Shown: piece after piece, positions 36,497 through 45,348 of the stretch
Position numbering within the stretch: position 1 is the first letter of the stretch
How the letters are laid out: the number at the start of each line of letters is the position of its first letter
The notes under the pieces: model-generated
Told to the model about the DNA's origin: nothing
Databases searched by the model: none
The model's input: the letters and a program-made list of their open reading frames with translations, nothing else
Position numbers and translations under genes: made by a program
Assembly: GCF_003326475.1 (NCBI RefSeq)
Contig: NZ_JPWA01000009.1
Location: 90,753 to 154,752, forward strand
Length of the DNA stretch: 64,000 nt
DNA from: Thalassospira xianhensis MCCC 1A02616
GTDB taxonomy: Bacteria > Pseudomonadota > Alphaproteobacteria > Rhodospirillales > Thalassospiraceae
Reading direction: 5' to 3'

Positions 36497-37402
36497 TTAA
36501 AGCGTATCTGTCCCGGCCCCGTTGATTTTAGCCAATATTTCGTCATGTAGCGCCAGTAAACCCGCCTTGTAGTCGGCAAAGCGCAGCTTAACACCAAGCT
36601 CGGACTTGATCCGGTCATTGGCCACCCGCTTGTTATCCTCATAAAAGCTTGCCGCCATCGGGCTCAGATCTGCCGTCTCGAAATCCTCTTCCGGTGGCGG
36701 GTCCATACCAAGCAAACCACACGCATAGGCAATTACATCCTGCGGCGGGGCGGCATCATCATCACACACATTATAAGCTGCACCGGCATTCGGGCACCGG
36801 ATTGATGCCAGCACCGTCTGGGCAATATCCTCGACATGGATACGAGAAAAGACCTGTCCGGGCTTTACCACACGTCGCGCCCGGCCGGACCGGACGGTTT
36901 CAAGTGCATTGCGCCCCGGCCCATAGATTCCGGCCAACCGGAAACTTTGCACGCAAAGACCATGACGCCGACCCAAATCGAACCATGCCTTTTCTGCGGC
37001 CACACGTCTGCGACCGCGTTTGCCGCTTGGCATCAGGTCGTCTTCTTCGGTGACGGTCGCACCGTCTCGATCCCCATAAACACCTGTGGTCGACAGATAT
37101 CCGATCCATGTGCTATCGGGCAGGGCGGCAAGGTCGCCTGCATGATGGGCCAGAACGGGATCACCATTTCCACCCGGTGGTGCTGAAATCAGGACATGCG
37201 TAACACTTTTCAGGGCCGCACGAATATCGGCCACTGGCTCGTCATCGGAAAAAATATGGGGCTCAATCCCCTGCGCAAGCAACGCGTCAGCCTTTTCCGC
37301 ACTGCGCGTGGTACCGGCAATTTTCCAGCCTTCCTCGCGCAGTTGATTGGCGACAAGATGCGCTGAAAATCCCAATCCGAAGCAAAACAGCTTTTCGGTC
37401 AT
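36497..37402 (-). CDS. NAD(P)-dependent epimerase-like SDR protein (YeeZ type)
   Basis: About 301 residues. It begins with a degenerate Rossmann motif LFCFGLGFSAHLVANQLREE in which GLGFSA replaces GxxGxxG, then YLSTTGVYGDRDGATVTEED and FRLAGIYGPGRNALETVR, typical of the YeeZ/COG0451 group. Function not established. Start is ATG 37402, with GGA 7 bases upstream; ATG 37414 adds 4 residues. It precedes the NDUFA9-like gene with a 151-base gap. Confidence 0.8.
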   Translation of the reverse strand: MTEKLFCFGLGFSAHLVANQLREEGWKIAGTTRSAEKADALLAQGIEPHIFSDDEPVADIRAALKSVTHVLISAPPGGNGDPVLAHHAGDLAALPDSTWIGYLSTTGVYGDRDGATVTEEDDLMPSGKRGRRRVAAEKAWFDLGRRHGLCVQSFRLAGIYGPGRNALETVRSGRARRVVKPGQVFSRIHVEDIAQTVLASIRCPNAGAAYNVCDDDAAPPQDVIAYACGLLGMDPPPEEDFETADLSPMAASFYEDNKRVANDRIKSELGVKLRFADYKAGLLALHDEILAKINGAGTDTL

Positions 37403-37643
37403 TATCAAATCCATATGCCGGGGCGACTATCTTTGTGCGAGGAACACTATCGGCCCTGACCTTCCATGACAAAAGCTTTCCGGGTCACCTTTCGGAAAGT
37501 TTGAAATCACAATCATTTTCTTGCCGCTTTCATGATTTGCAATGCGGCCCTGATAAACCGGTTATGGTCGGTACGGGCAATATACCCGTATGCTGGCCAA
37601 CGCCCCGTCGCTTTAAAACTGACGCCAAACCGAAAGGCCTACC

Positions 37644-38456
37644 ATGTCTGAACTGTTTGCACGCAGAACCTTGCGCGCATCATCACTCGTTGCGATGACC
37701 CTGTTTGGCATGATGCTGGTTTCGTTTGGCACGCAAAGACAGGCCTTGGCACAGGGCACAAATATGAGTGCCGATGACGCCAGGCAATATCAGGACTGCC
37801 TCAAACTCGCCCGCCTACAACCCGAAGACGGGTTTGAAAGTGCCATTGCATGGCGCGATATGGGCGGCGGGGAACCGGCGAAACATTGCGTTGCGGTCGC
37901 TCTGATTGCACTTGAAAAATACGAAGAAGCCGCAACCCGCCTTGATGCATTGGCCGATGAAAGCACATCTCCCCAACAGGTCGTTGCCGGGCTTCTGGCG
38001 CAAGCCGGACAAAGCTGGATGATGGCAGGCAATCTTGAATTCGCCTGGCGCGATCAATCGCGCGCTTTGGAAATGGTTAAAAACGATCCGACCCTTTGGG
38101 TTGATCGGGCAATGGTTCTGGGCATGGCTGGGCAGTATTGGGACTCGATCGACGATCTGAACAATGCACTTGATCTTGATCCGGACAATGTCGAAGCCCT
38201 GATCTATCGTGGCACAGCATGGCGTATGCTGGAAACCTACGACCTCGCCATGACCGATATTCAACGCGCACTGGAACTATCCCCCAACAATATTCAGGCA
38301 CTTTTCGAGCGCGCAAACCTGCATCGGATCGCAGAAAATAACGATCTTGCGCGTCAGGATTATCTAACTGTCATAGAAAATTCAAACGGAACCCCTGTCG
38401 CTGATGCGGCAAGAGCGAATATAGAAAAGATGGATGTTCAGACCGGATCGGAATAG
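37644..38456 (+). CDS. Secreted tetratricopeptide-repeat protein
   Basis: 270 residues: a signal peptide of about 37 residues (ASSLVAMTLFGMMLVSFG, cleavage likely after QALA), then helices containing at least three TPRs from about residue 135 to 240, with phrases ALDLDPDNVEALIYRGTAW and ALELSPNNIQALFERANLHR. Probably a periplasmic adaptor or scaffold; no enzyme domain is present. It is followed after 72 bases by the PstS-like gene on the same strand. Confidence 0.85.
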   Translation: MSELFARRTLRASSLVAMTLFGMMLVSFGTQRQALAQGTNMSADDARQYQDCLKLARLQPEDGFESAIAWRDMGGGEPAKHCVAVALIALEKYEEAATRLDALADESTSPQQVVAGLLAQAGQSWMMAGNLEFAWRDQSRALEMVKNDPTLWVDRAMVLGMAGQYWDSIDDLNNALDLDPDNVEALIYRGTAWRMLETYDLAMTDIQRALELSPNNIQALFERANLHRIAENNDLARQDYLTVIENSNGTPVADAARANIEKMDVQTGSE

Positions 38457-38528
38457 GTTCTGATCCGCATTTGATATGTGCCCGCCGGTTTCGGGACCAT
38501 ATCGCCAGATTTTCAGCCGGGGGACCCC

Positions 38529-39560
38529 ATGCGTCGTTTGATTGCCACGACCGCCATTGCCGCATCCGTAACGATGATGATTGCCGCCAGCACGGCACAG
38601 GCCCGCGACCAGATCAGGATTGTCGGTTCTTCGACGATCTTTCCGCTGACCACCAAGGTCGCCGAATATTTCGGCAAGACCACCGATGAACCGGCCCCAG
38701 TCGTCGAAAGCACCGGTTCTGGCGGCGGTTTCAAACTGTTCTGCGGCGGGATCGGTTCGGAATATCCCGATATTGTCGATGCATCCCGCCAGATCACCGG
38801 TTCGGAAACCGCCATCTGTGCCGCCAATTCGGTGCGCAATATCAGCGAAATCAAAATCGGCTATGACGGTATCGTCCTGTTGGGATCACGTAATGCTCCA
38901 ACAATGACGCTGTCGGCCCGCCAGCTTTATCTCGCACTGGCACGCACCGTTCCGGTTCAGGGGGCAAGCGTTCCGAACCCGCATGTCAAATGGTCCGATA
39001 TCGACGCTAACCTGCCAGACATTCCGATCCGCGTTTACGGCCCGCCGCCGACTTCGGGCACACGCGATCTGATGGGGCAGCTTCTGATGGATAAGGGCTG
39101 TGCCGAATTCAGCGATATCGCAAGCCTCGAATCGACCGATCCTGAAAGCTTCCGCCTGCTTTGCCGCACCATCCGCGAAGATGGTGCCTATATCGAGGCA
39201 GGTGAAAATGATCGACTGGTGATCAGCAAACTTGAAAAAGATCCAAAATCCTATGGTGTGATGGGTTTCAACAACCTTGATCGCAACCGTGAAGCCATGC
39301 AGGGCATTCCGATCAATGGCGTTGCACCTGATTATGACACCATTCTGGATGGCAGCTATCCGGGATCGCGTGCACTTTACCTTTATGTAAAGGACGATCA
39401 TCAGCAACTGGTCCGCACGCTGGGTGCATTTGTCGCAACCTATACCTCGGACGCCGTGATTGGCGAAGAAGGCCTGTTGGCTGATAACGGCCTTGTTCCC
39501 CTACCCGAAAACGAACGTCAGGAAGCGTTGGCAGGTGCCCAAAAGTTCTCCGGGAACTAG
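38529..39560 (+). CDS. PstS family phosphate-binding protein
   Basis: 343 residues, periplasmic. A signal peptide ends near ASTAQARD; the mature part starts IRIVGSSTIFPLTTKVAEYF, contains ESTGSGGGFKLFCGG (phosphate-binding Ser/Gly loop), a region near YGPPPTSGTRDLMGQ and ends in helical repeats. These are the PstS features, though here it lacks neighbouring pstCAB. It is a solitary phosphate-binding protein; PstS-like solo proteins may serve phosphate sensing. Start is ATG 38529; an open frame upstream to 38478 is not a signal sequence. Confidence 0.88.
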   Translation: MRRLIATTAIAASVTMMIAASTAQARDQIRIVGSSTIFPLTTKVAEYFGKTTDEPAPVVESTGSGGGFKLFCGGIGSEYPDIVDASRQITGSETAICAANSVRNISEIKIGYDGIVLLGSRNAPTMTLSARQLYLALARTVPVQGASVPNPHVKWSDIDANLPDIPIRVYGPPPTSGTRDLMGQLLMDKGCAEFSDIASLESTDPESFRLLCRTIREDGAYIEAGENDRLVISKLEKDPKSYGVMGFNNLDRNREAMQGIPINGVAPDYDTILDGSYPGSRALYLYVKDDHQQLVRTLGAFVATYTSDAVIGEEGLLADNGLVPLPENERQEALAGAQKFSGN

Positions 39561-39581
39561 GTTGCGCAGGATTTAAATAAG

Positions 39582-39605
39582 ACGGCCGGGTATCAGTCCG
39601 GCCGT
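39582..39605 (+). terminator. Intrinsic terminator of the PstS-like gene
   Basis: ACGGCCGG (39582-39589) and CCGGCCGT (39598-39605) pair exactly, followed by TTTTG. It overlaps the last codons of the convergent methyltransferase gene. Confidence 0.75.
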
Positions 39606-40399
39606 TTTGCCATCCAGACCTGATTGGTGGCATATCGCGGCGGGTTGCCTTTGAAATCCGAAAATTCCGATATCGAAACAAAACCCGAAATCTGCAACAT
39701 CAACCGCATCTCACTCCGATAAACCCATCGCATGTGATGCCAGCAATCCTCGCATCGCAGAATGTTTCCCGACAGATCGATTTCCTCGAACCGCCAATGC
39801 TCTTCAAACCGCTGGGTCAGTGGATCGCTGGTTCGTTCCATCGCGGTGATCCTCAACCGACTGTCTTGCGCACCAACGCCGTCGGGCATCGGGAACAGCG
39901 GTAGTTCAACACTTTCCGGATCACCCTCCGGCAAACAATAACGAAGGTCGGGATCAATCAGATCAAGAACCAGCATCCCGCCGGGTTGCAAATGCGAAAA
40001 TGCCGCCATCAGACAGCATTTCTGATCTTCTCCATCGGTAATTTCCTGAAATCCGCGAAACGGAATAATGATCAGGGCAAATTGCCGCCCCAGATCAAAG
40101 TTGCACATATCGCCCTTGTGCCAGATCATGTCGGGATATTTCGCGCGCGCCTGTGCCAGCATCGCGTCGGAAAGATCAAGCCCTTCAACCGCAACACCGG
40201 CCTCACGAATGGCGGCGGCAATCCGACCGGTCCCGCAGCCCAGTTCAAGAACCGTACCACCGGTTTTGACGGCAATATCACGATAAAACGGGATCGGATC
40301 TTCGAATAATTTGCGATCAAGGTCGGCACGAAAGTCATAGCTGGCGGCGTTAAGGCCACCTTGTGGATAAAAGCTATCGACCTTCGAGGAACCCGTCAT
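39593..40399 (-). CDS. Class I SAM-dependent methyltransferase
   Basis: 268 residues with a Rossmann core: GGTVLELGCGTGRIAAAIREAG (motif I), VEGLDLSDAMLAQARAKYPD and ALIIIPFRGFQEI, then a C-terminal WMAKRP end. Substrate unknown; no hydrophobic segment. Its ATG overlaps the stop of the GST gene upstream by four bases (ATGA), so the two are translationally coupled. Confidence 0.85.
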   Translation of the reverse strand: MTGSSKVDSFYPQGGLNAASYDFRADLDRKLFEDPIPFYRDIAVKTGGTVLELGCGTGRIAAAIREAGVAVEGLDLSDAMLAQARAKYPDMIWHKGDMCNFDLGRQFALIIIPFRGFQEITDGEDQKCCLMAAFSHLQPGGMLVLDLIDPDLRYCLPEGDPESVELPLFPMPDGVGAQDSRLRITAMERTSDPLTQRFEEHWRFEEIDLSGNILRCEDCWHHMRWVYRSEMRLMLQISGFVSISEFSDFKGNPPRYATNQVWMAKRPD

Positions 40400-41067
40400 T
40401 CAAAATCCAGATCGGCGTAATGTGGAGACGGTGGGAAGCTTGCCTGCCGGTCCGCGAGAATATCGCGCATCGCAGGTCGGCTTTTGATCCGCATATACCA
40501 ATCCTTGGCACGCGGATGTTTGGACCAGTTGATGTCACCCATATAATCAATCACCGAAATCTGGGCGGCAGCAGCAATATCGGCCATGGTCAGATGTTCC
40601 CCTGCCAGCCAGTTCCGGCGCTCAAACAGCCAGCCGATGTAATCCAGATGATAGGCCGCATTGGTCCGACCCGCGCGCAGGATTTTGGTATCCGGCGTGC
40701 CGGTGGAAAAGAAGCGCTTTAAAAGCTTTTCACCCAGCAGATGATCTGTAACTTCGCGGTTGAACTTGCCGTCGAACCACGCGACAAGGCGGCGGATTTC
40801 TGCACGTTCCTTGGCATCCGCCCCCAAAAGCGGGGTGTCGGTATAAACTTCATCCAGATATTCGCAGATCACGGTTGAATCGCATAGAACCGTGCCGTCT
40901 TCTTCCTCCAGAACCGGCACTTCCCCCGCCGGGTTCAGCGACAGAAACGCATCGCGCCGCTCCCAGACTGGTTCTGCCTTAAGCTCAAATTCAAGCTTCT
41001 TCTCGGCCAGAACCAGACGCACTTTGCGCGAAAACGGTGACAGCCAGAAATGATGTAATTGACGCAT
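40396..41067 (-). CDS. Glutathione S-transferase family protein
   Basis: 223 residues: thioredoxin-like N-domain (HFWLSPFSRKVRLVLAEKK, with PFSRKVR the GSH region; VLEEEDGTVLCDSTVICEYL with the SNAIL-like DSTVI) and an all-helical C-domain (LAGEHLTMADIAAAAQISV). The catalytic position is Ser-like in SPFSRK, as in the FzlA/zeta-like groups. Such family members in alphaproteobacteria include FzlA, the FtsZ-binding division protein; the phrase set here resembles it, but that is inference. Start ATG 41065-41067. Confidence 0.85.
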   Translation of the reverse strand: MRQLHHFWLSPFSRKVRLVLAEKKLEFELKAEPVWERRDAFLSLNPAGEVPVLEEEDGTVLCDSTVICEYLDEVYTDTPLLGADAKERAEIRRLVAWFDGKFNREVTDHLLGEKLLKRFFSTGTPDTKILRAGRTNAAYHLDYIGWLFERRNWLAGEHLTMADIAAAAQISVIDYMGDINWSKHPRAKDWYMRIKSRPAMRDILADRQASFPPSPHYADLDFE

Positions 41068-41258
41068 GGAATTGAAGATACCCAACCAAGGATGAACGTT
41101 TTGCAAACCGGAACGCATTGGCGGTTTGTCACCATATGGCGTCTATGCGCCATTCATTAGAGGACCGGAATTGCAAATTCTCTCAAACCACGCAAATGTG
41201 CCGATGTAAAGGCTTTGTCGCGCCAAACATCACCAATATTGCGCTTTTTATCGTCCTG

Positions 41259-42773
41259 TTATTCTGACCGGCTTTGTGCCAAAGCCAAAAGCCCATCAAG
41301 ATCAAGGCACGCTTCGACATGATCTGCCAGTTCATCAAGGGCCGCGTCAATCCCGGCCTCGAAATCGGCACTGCCATCGCGCACCCGCCCGGCAAGCTCC
41401 GCCAGATAGGCCGTCCGGAATGCATCACTGCCAAACAGGCCATGCAAATAGCATCCGGCAACGCGCCCGTCGGCACTTTGCGCGCCATCGACAATCCCAC
41501 TTTCAAGACAAAGCCAGCTTCGATCGCAATCCGGCCCGGCTGTCTCGCCCATATGGATTTCATAGCCACTGACCGGAATATTGGCCGCCCCCCCGCCAAG
41601 CCCTGCCATTCCGGTGGTTTGGCGCAGCGTCTTGTCACCGCCGATCACGGTTTCAACGTCAAGCAATGCAAGCCCGGCCTCTGATCCTGCCGTCCCCTCG
41701 ATCCCGTCGGGATCATGGACCATGCGCCCCAGCATCTGATAGCCGCCACAAATGCCGATCACATGGCCACCACGGCGGTAATGCGCCAGAATGTCGATAT
41801 CCCACCCCTGTTCTTTCAGGAAACGAAGATCGGATGTGGTCGATTTGCTGCCGGGCAAAAGCACAAGGTCGATATCGGCCGGAATAACCTCGCCCGGTTT
41901 AATGATCAGAAGTTCGACATCCGGCTCGGCCGCCAGCGGATCAAGGTCATCAAAATTCGCAATCCGCGGCAGATGAGGCACTGCAATCCTAATCAGTTTT
42001 CCGTCCTTACCGGCCCGTACATACCGTCCGGCTTTTTCAAGCGCGACACCATCCTCGGCAGGTAGGCGATTAGCCCCCTGCCAATATGTTGCGATACCGT
42101 AACTTTCAAGTCCCGTATGATCGCGGATGATCTGCAAGGCAGGCTCGAATAGCGAGACATCACCGCGAAACTTGTTGATGATATAGCCACGCAGCCAGTG
42201 ACGGTCCCCTTCGGACAGCAGGGCATGCGTGCCGACAATCGATGCGATCACCCCGCCCCGATCAATATCCCCCACCAGCACCACCGGGATTTTTGCCGCC
42301 TCGGCAAAGCCCATATTGGCAATATCAGCCGCGCGCAGATTAACCTCAGCCGGTGACCCTGCACCTTCGACAAGCACAAGATCGGCGTCCTGTGCCATCA
42401 GATCGAAGCTTTCAGTCACACGCGGCAGCAAATCGCGTTTCAGCCGGTAATAATCCCGCGCCTTCGCACTGGTCAGGACCTTGCCCTGCACCACGACCTG
42501 TGCGCCGATGTCACTTTGCGGTTTCAGCAGAACCGGGTTCATGTGGACCGATGTGGGCACCCCGCAAGCTCGTGCCTGTAACGCCTGTGCCCGGCCAATT
42601 TCACCGCCATCATCGGTCACGGCCGCATTGTTGGACATGTTTTGCGGCTTGAACGGACGCACCCGAAGCCCGCGCCGCGCAAATGCACGGCATAACCCGG
42701 CCACCAGCAAGGATTTACCCACATCCGAACCGGTACCTTGCAACATCAAAGCAGGAACAGGGCGCGCACTCAT
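41259..42773 (-). CDS. cobQ: Adenosylcobyric acid synthase (cobyric acid synthase)
   Basis: Amidates the b, d, e and g side chains of adenosylcobyrinic a,c-diamide. The 504-residue protein starts [20 protein letters not shown] (Walker A), with [15 protein letters not shown] and [10 protein letters not shown], and ends with an amidotransferase domain: [18 protein letters not shown] (catalytic Cys) and [13 protein letters not shown] (His). I use ATG 42773, where the family normally begins, over the GTG at 42809. It follows cobO by 48 bases on the same strand. Confidence 0.96.
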   Translation of the reverse strand: MSARPVPALMLQGTGSDVGKSLLVAGLCRAFARRGLRVRPFKPQNMSNNAAVTDDGGEIGRAQALQARACGVPTSVHMNPVLLKPQSDIGAQVVVQGKVLTSAKARDYYRLKRDLLPRVTESFDLMAQDADLVLVEGAGSPAEVNLRAADIANMGFAEAAKIPVVLVGDIDRGGVIASIVGTHALLSEGDRHWLRGYIINKFRGDVSLFEPALQIIRDHTGLESYGIATYWQGANRLPAEDGVALEKAGRYVRAGKDGKLIRIAVPHLPRIANFDDLDPLAAEPDVELLIIKPGEVIPADIDLVLLPGSKSTTSDLRFLKEQGWDIDILAHYRRGGHVIGICGGYQMLGRMVHDPDGIEGTAGSEAGLALLDVETVIGGDKTLRQTTGMAGLGGGAANIPVSGYEIHMGETAGPDCDRSWLCLESGIVDGAQSADGRVAGCYLHGLFGSDAFRTAYLAELAGRVRDGSADFEAGIDAALDELADHVEACLDLDGLLALAQSRSE

Positions 42774-42821
42774 TCCGGTTTCAAAACCTTCCTGTATCTG
42801 GCTATCCACCGAAACGGCAGA

Positions 42822-43448
42822 TCAGAACTCGACACCGATCTGTGCCTTGATGCCCTGTTCGCGGAACGGATGTTTGATCATGGTCATCTCGGTCACAAGG
42901 TCCGCCGCCTCGATCAGGGTATCGGGCGCATTTCGGCCGGTCAGGACAACGTGCTGGTCGGGCAGTTTATCCGCCAACGCTGCCAGAACATCATCAAGCG
43001 GCAGGAAATCATAGCGCAGAACGATGTTGATCTCGTCAAGGATCACCATGGCAAAGCTTGGGTCGCGCATCATCTCAAGCGCCTTGTTCCAGGCTTCACG
43101 CGCCAGTGCCACATCCTGCACCCGGTTCTGTGTTTCCCAGGTAAAGCCCGCGCCCATGGCGTGAAATTCGCAAAGATCGGGAAACTTCTTCAAAAGCTTT
43201 GCCTCGCCGGTTTCCCAACCACCCTTGATGAACTGCACAACGCCGACTTTCATGTCATGTCCGACACACCGCATCGCCATGCCGAATGCCGATGACGACT
43301 TGCCTTTGCCCTTGCCGGTATGAACGATGATCAGGCCCTTTTTGTCGATCTTCTGCGCCATCATCTTGTCGCGCGCGGCCTTGATCTTCTTCATTTTTTC
43401 GTCATGGCGAGCATTCAGGTCGGTATCTGGCGTGTTATTGTCGATCAT
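42822..43448 (-). CDS. cobO: Cob(I)yrinic acid a,c-diamide adenosyltransferase
   Basis: Transfers adenosine from ATP to reduced corrinoid to make the Co-C bond. 208 residues with the P-loop variant IIVHTGKGKGKSSSAFGMA, then the core VVQFIKGGWETGE, ILDEINIVLRYDFL and LTGRNAPDTLIEAADL. The lead to about residue 30 is charged (RHDEKMKKIKAARDKM), as in the family. Start ATG 43448 has AAGGGA 7 bases upstream; earlier ATG 43466 and 43505 are alternatives. cobQ follows downstream. Confidence 0.95.
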   Translation of the reverse strand: MIDNNTPDTDLNARHDEKMKKIKAARDKMMAQKIDKKGLIIVHTGKGKGKSSSAFGMAMRCVGHDMKVGVVQFIKGGWETGEAKLLKKFPDLCEFHAMGAGFTWETQNRVQDVALAREAWNKALEMMRDPSFAMVILDEINIVLRYDFLPLDDVLAALADKLPDQHVVLTGRNAPDTLIEAADLVTEMTMIKHPFREQGIKAQIGVEF

Positions 43449-43501
43449 TGCTTCATCCCTTTGCATTTCTGTCGGAACAATGCGGCGAAGCGCGCCCCCG
43501 A

Positions 43502-44299
43502 TCAAGGACAGTTTTCGGGTTTCTGATCCAGTTCAAGATGCGCGACGACACCCTGAAAACCGTATTTTCGGGCATCAGAGCAGAACCGGTCCAGATCGGC
43601 CCCTTCTTCGATATATTCGACCGCAAAAACCGGCTTTTTCACCTTCGTATAAGGCAAGAACGCATCCATGAAGCCAAACCGAAAGGATGATTCAAGCAGG
43701 GCAAAATCCATCCTGCCGACCAGATCCGGAACCAGTTCGGCGGCATTCTTCTGCCCGATGGCAAGCCCGCGCGCATGTGCCTGCTCAATCAGCCATCCAA
43801 CATAACGAAGCTGATCGGAACGTGTCAGATCAAACCCGGTTTTCTTGTTCGATCCATCCGCTTCGTAGGCATCGATATTATCAGGCTCGACACCCAGAAA
43901 ACCCTTTTCCCAGCAAAGGTCAAATCGTGCCTCCATGATATGGGCGAATTGCTCGAACCGGCTGATATCAAGCCAGTTTTCGCCTTCCCAACCCCAATAG
44001 GGATTGCCAATCACATCTTTGGGGAATTGGGCATAATCGTCGTTCCAGTCCTCGACCGCGCCAACATTGATATAGCAGATCGGGAAAATACCGGCTTCGC
44101 GCCATTCCCGAACCTGATCGGCCGTCGTTTCAAACAGATCGCTATCGTTTACGCGGATGTTACTGCCAATATCAATGTCCCCCTGCAACTGCCAATGCAG
44201 CGGCCCGTCCGGCACCGTTGGCCAGTCATCCGCCGCCGCAATGCCAACCCCTGCACCAAACTGCAAAACAAAACCGGCAACGGCAAAAAAAGCGCGCAT
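43502..44299 (-). CDS. Secreted GH114-like (endo-alpha-1,4-polygalactosaminidase-type) protein
   Basis: 265 residues: signal peptide (MRAFFAVAGFVLQFGAGVG, cut near IAAADD) and a TIM-barrel with the GH114/TM1410 pattern: WQLQGDIDIGSNIRVNDSDL, ICYINVGAVEDW, WLDISRFEQFAHIM, GFLGVEPDNIDAYE (acidic pair) and GLAIGQKNAAELVPDLV. Founders of the family hydrolyse galactosaminogalactan-type polysaccharides; this member's substrate is unknown. It lies between cobO (53 bases away) and an unknown gene upstream, all on the minus strand and inside the B12 cluster. Start ATG 44299 gives a proper signal peptide. Confidence 0.8.
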   Translation of the reverse strand: MRAFFAVAGFVLQFGAGVGIAAADDWPTVPDGPLHWQLQGDIDIGSNIRVNDSDLFETTADQVREWREAGIFPICYINVGAVEDWNDDYAQFPKDVIGNPYWGWEGENWLDISRFEQFAHIMEARFDLCWEKGFLGVEPDNIDAYEADGSNKKTGFDLTRSDQLRYVGWLIEQAHARGLAIGQKNAAELVPDLVGRMDFALLESSFRFGFMDAFLPYTKVKKPVFAVEYIEEGADLDRFCSDARKYGFQGVVAHLELDQKPENCP

Positions 44300-44362
44300 C
44301 CATACCCCCAGGAAAATCAATCTTGCGACTTTGCCCGTCTGGCGGGCGATAGACAACCACCC

Positions 44363-44396
44363 AAAAAGAAAGCGCGGCCGTTTCCAGCCGCGCTCT
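44363..44396 (-). terminator. Intrinsic terminator behind the unknown gene at 44,466
   Basis: AGCGCGGC (44371-44378) and GCCGCGCT (44387-44394) pair exactly, with TTTCTTTTT following on the minus strand. It probably cuts the cobN-side transcript from the GH114-cobO-cobQ genes. Confidence 0.8.
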
Positions 44397-44465
44397 TGCA
44401 CCCCTTAGGGGTGCCGTCCCCCGGAACCCCGCCGGGTTCGGTCAACCGATATGTCTGTTACGACT

Positions 44466-45152
44466 TCAACCTGACGACAGCCCGAGATCGCCTGTCACCA
44501 GATCGGCCCATTTATCAGGTTCGCGCATATCGGTGTTACGCAGTTCGGGGCGGCGCATCCGCGCCTTGTTGAACAATTGCAAACGGTCACCCGGCGACAT
44601 CTGACGCAGGCGAAGCAATGCCTTGCGCACGGCATCATTCGGGGCATGAACCAGTTTCTGGAAGCTTTTTTCGATCACTTCAAGCCGCCGCTCAAGCCAG
44701 TTGCGCGTCGAAACAACATCCGCAATCAGTAACTTCAATTCGCGAACCACCGGAAAGTGATTTAACGCCACATGGGCCCGTGAAATGCTTGCCCGCCAGA
44801 TCTGGCGTTCGACACCTTGCAGGTAACGCCAATAAATCCGCACCTTGGCATCGATTTCGATGGCTGTTTGATCTGGTCCCGGCAAATGACGCGCCAATTC
44901 ATCCAGGCCATCACGGAATTCTTCAATGCTGACCGGTGAATGAGTGCCGTTAAACCGCTCACGCAGGTCAAGAACCGAACGGATCGCACCACGGGCCGGG
45001 CGATCATGACCCTGACCGTGTAAATCGGCGCGTAGCCAGTCAGGAAGGTCGGCATCAGCAAGCAGGAAATCGACAATGTCTGCATGTCCGGCATGAACCG
45101 GCAGAGGGGTCTGCAGATAGTCAGGCAAACGAACGTGTTTCGTTCTTTCCAT
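44466..45152 (-). CDS. Unknown protein in the cobalamin cluster
   Basis: 228 residues; I do not recognise a family. It is rich in Arg, Leu and Asp, predicted helical and soluble, with no signal peptide, no membrane segment and no Cys pair. Notable stretches are DLPDWLRADLHGQGHDRPARG, LARHLPGPDQTAIEIDAKVR and SFQKLVHAPNDAVRKALLRL. AGGAGG lies 6 bases upstream of the ATG at 45150-45152, so it is well translated. It follows cobN after 196 bases on the same strand and ends in a strong terminator. Confidence 0.7.
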   Translation of the reverse strand: MERTKHVRLPDYLQTPLPVHAGHADIVDFLLADADLPDWLRADLHGQGHDRPARGAIRSVLDLRERFNGTHSPVSIEEFRDGLDELARHLPGPDQTAIEIDAKVRIYWRYLQGVERQIWRASISRAHVALNHFPVVRELKLLIADVVSTRNWLERRLEVIEKSFQKLVHAPNDAVRKALLRLRQMSPGDRLQLFNKARMRRPELRNTDMREPDKWADLVTGDLGLSSG

Positions 45153-45267
45153 AGTGGCCTCCTAACTCTGTTGCCGATCCGTCTTTTGCGGTTATCGGCT
45201 CGATAGGTGTGCCCCGTCCCTCAACCAATTGATTAACACTTGGTTAAAAGAGATATGATGCGAAAAC

Positions 45268-45277
45268 GAAACGTTTC
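45268..45277. promoter_or_regulatory. Palindrome GAAACGTTTC upstream of the unknown gene
   Basis: A perfect 10-base palindrome in the 196-base gap between cobN and the unknown gene, 115 bases before the latter; a second inverted repeat AACCAA/TTGGTT lies near 45229-45246. Together with a TATGAT-like hexamer near 45253-45258, they suggest the unknown gene has its own regulated promoter. Weakly supported. Confidence 0.3.
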
Positions 45278-45348
45278 AACCACCCGGTTTGTTCCAACAG
45301 TAAAATTCTCGTGAATCGCAATTCCGGATAGCACCTTGTTATGGGGTA

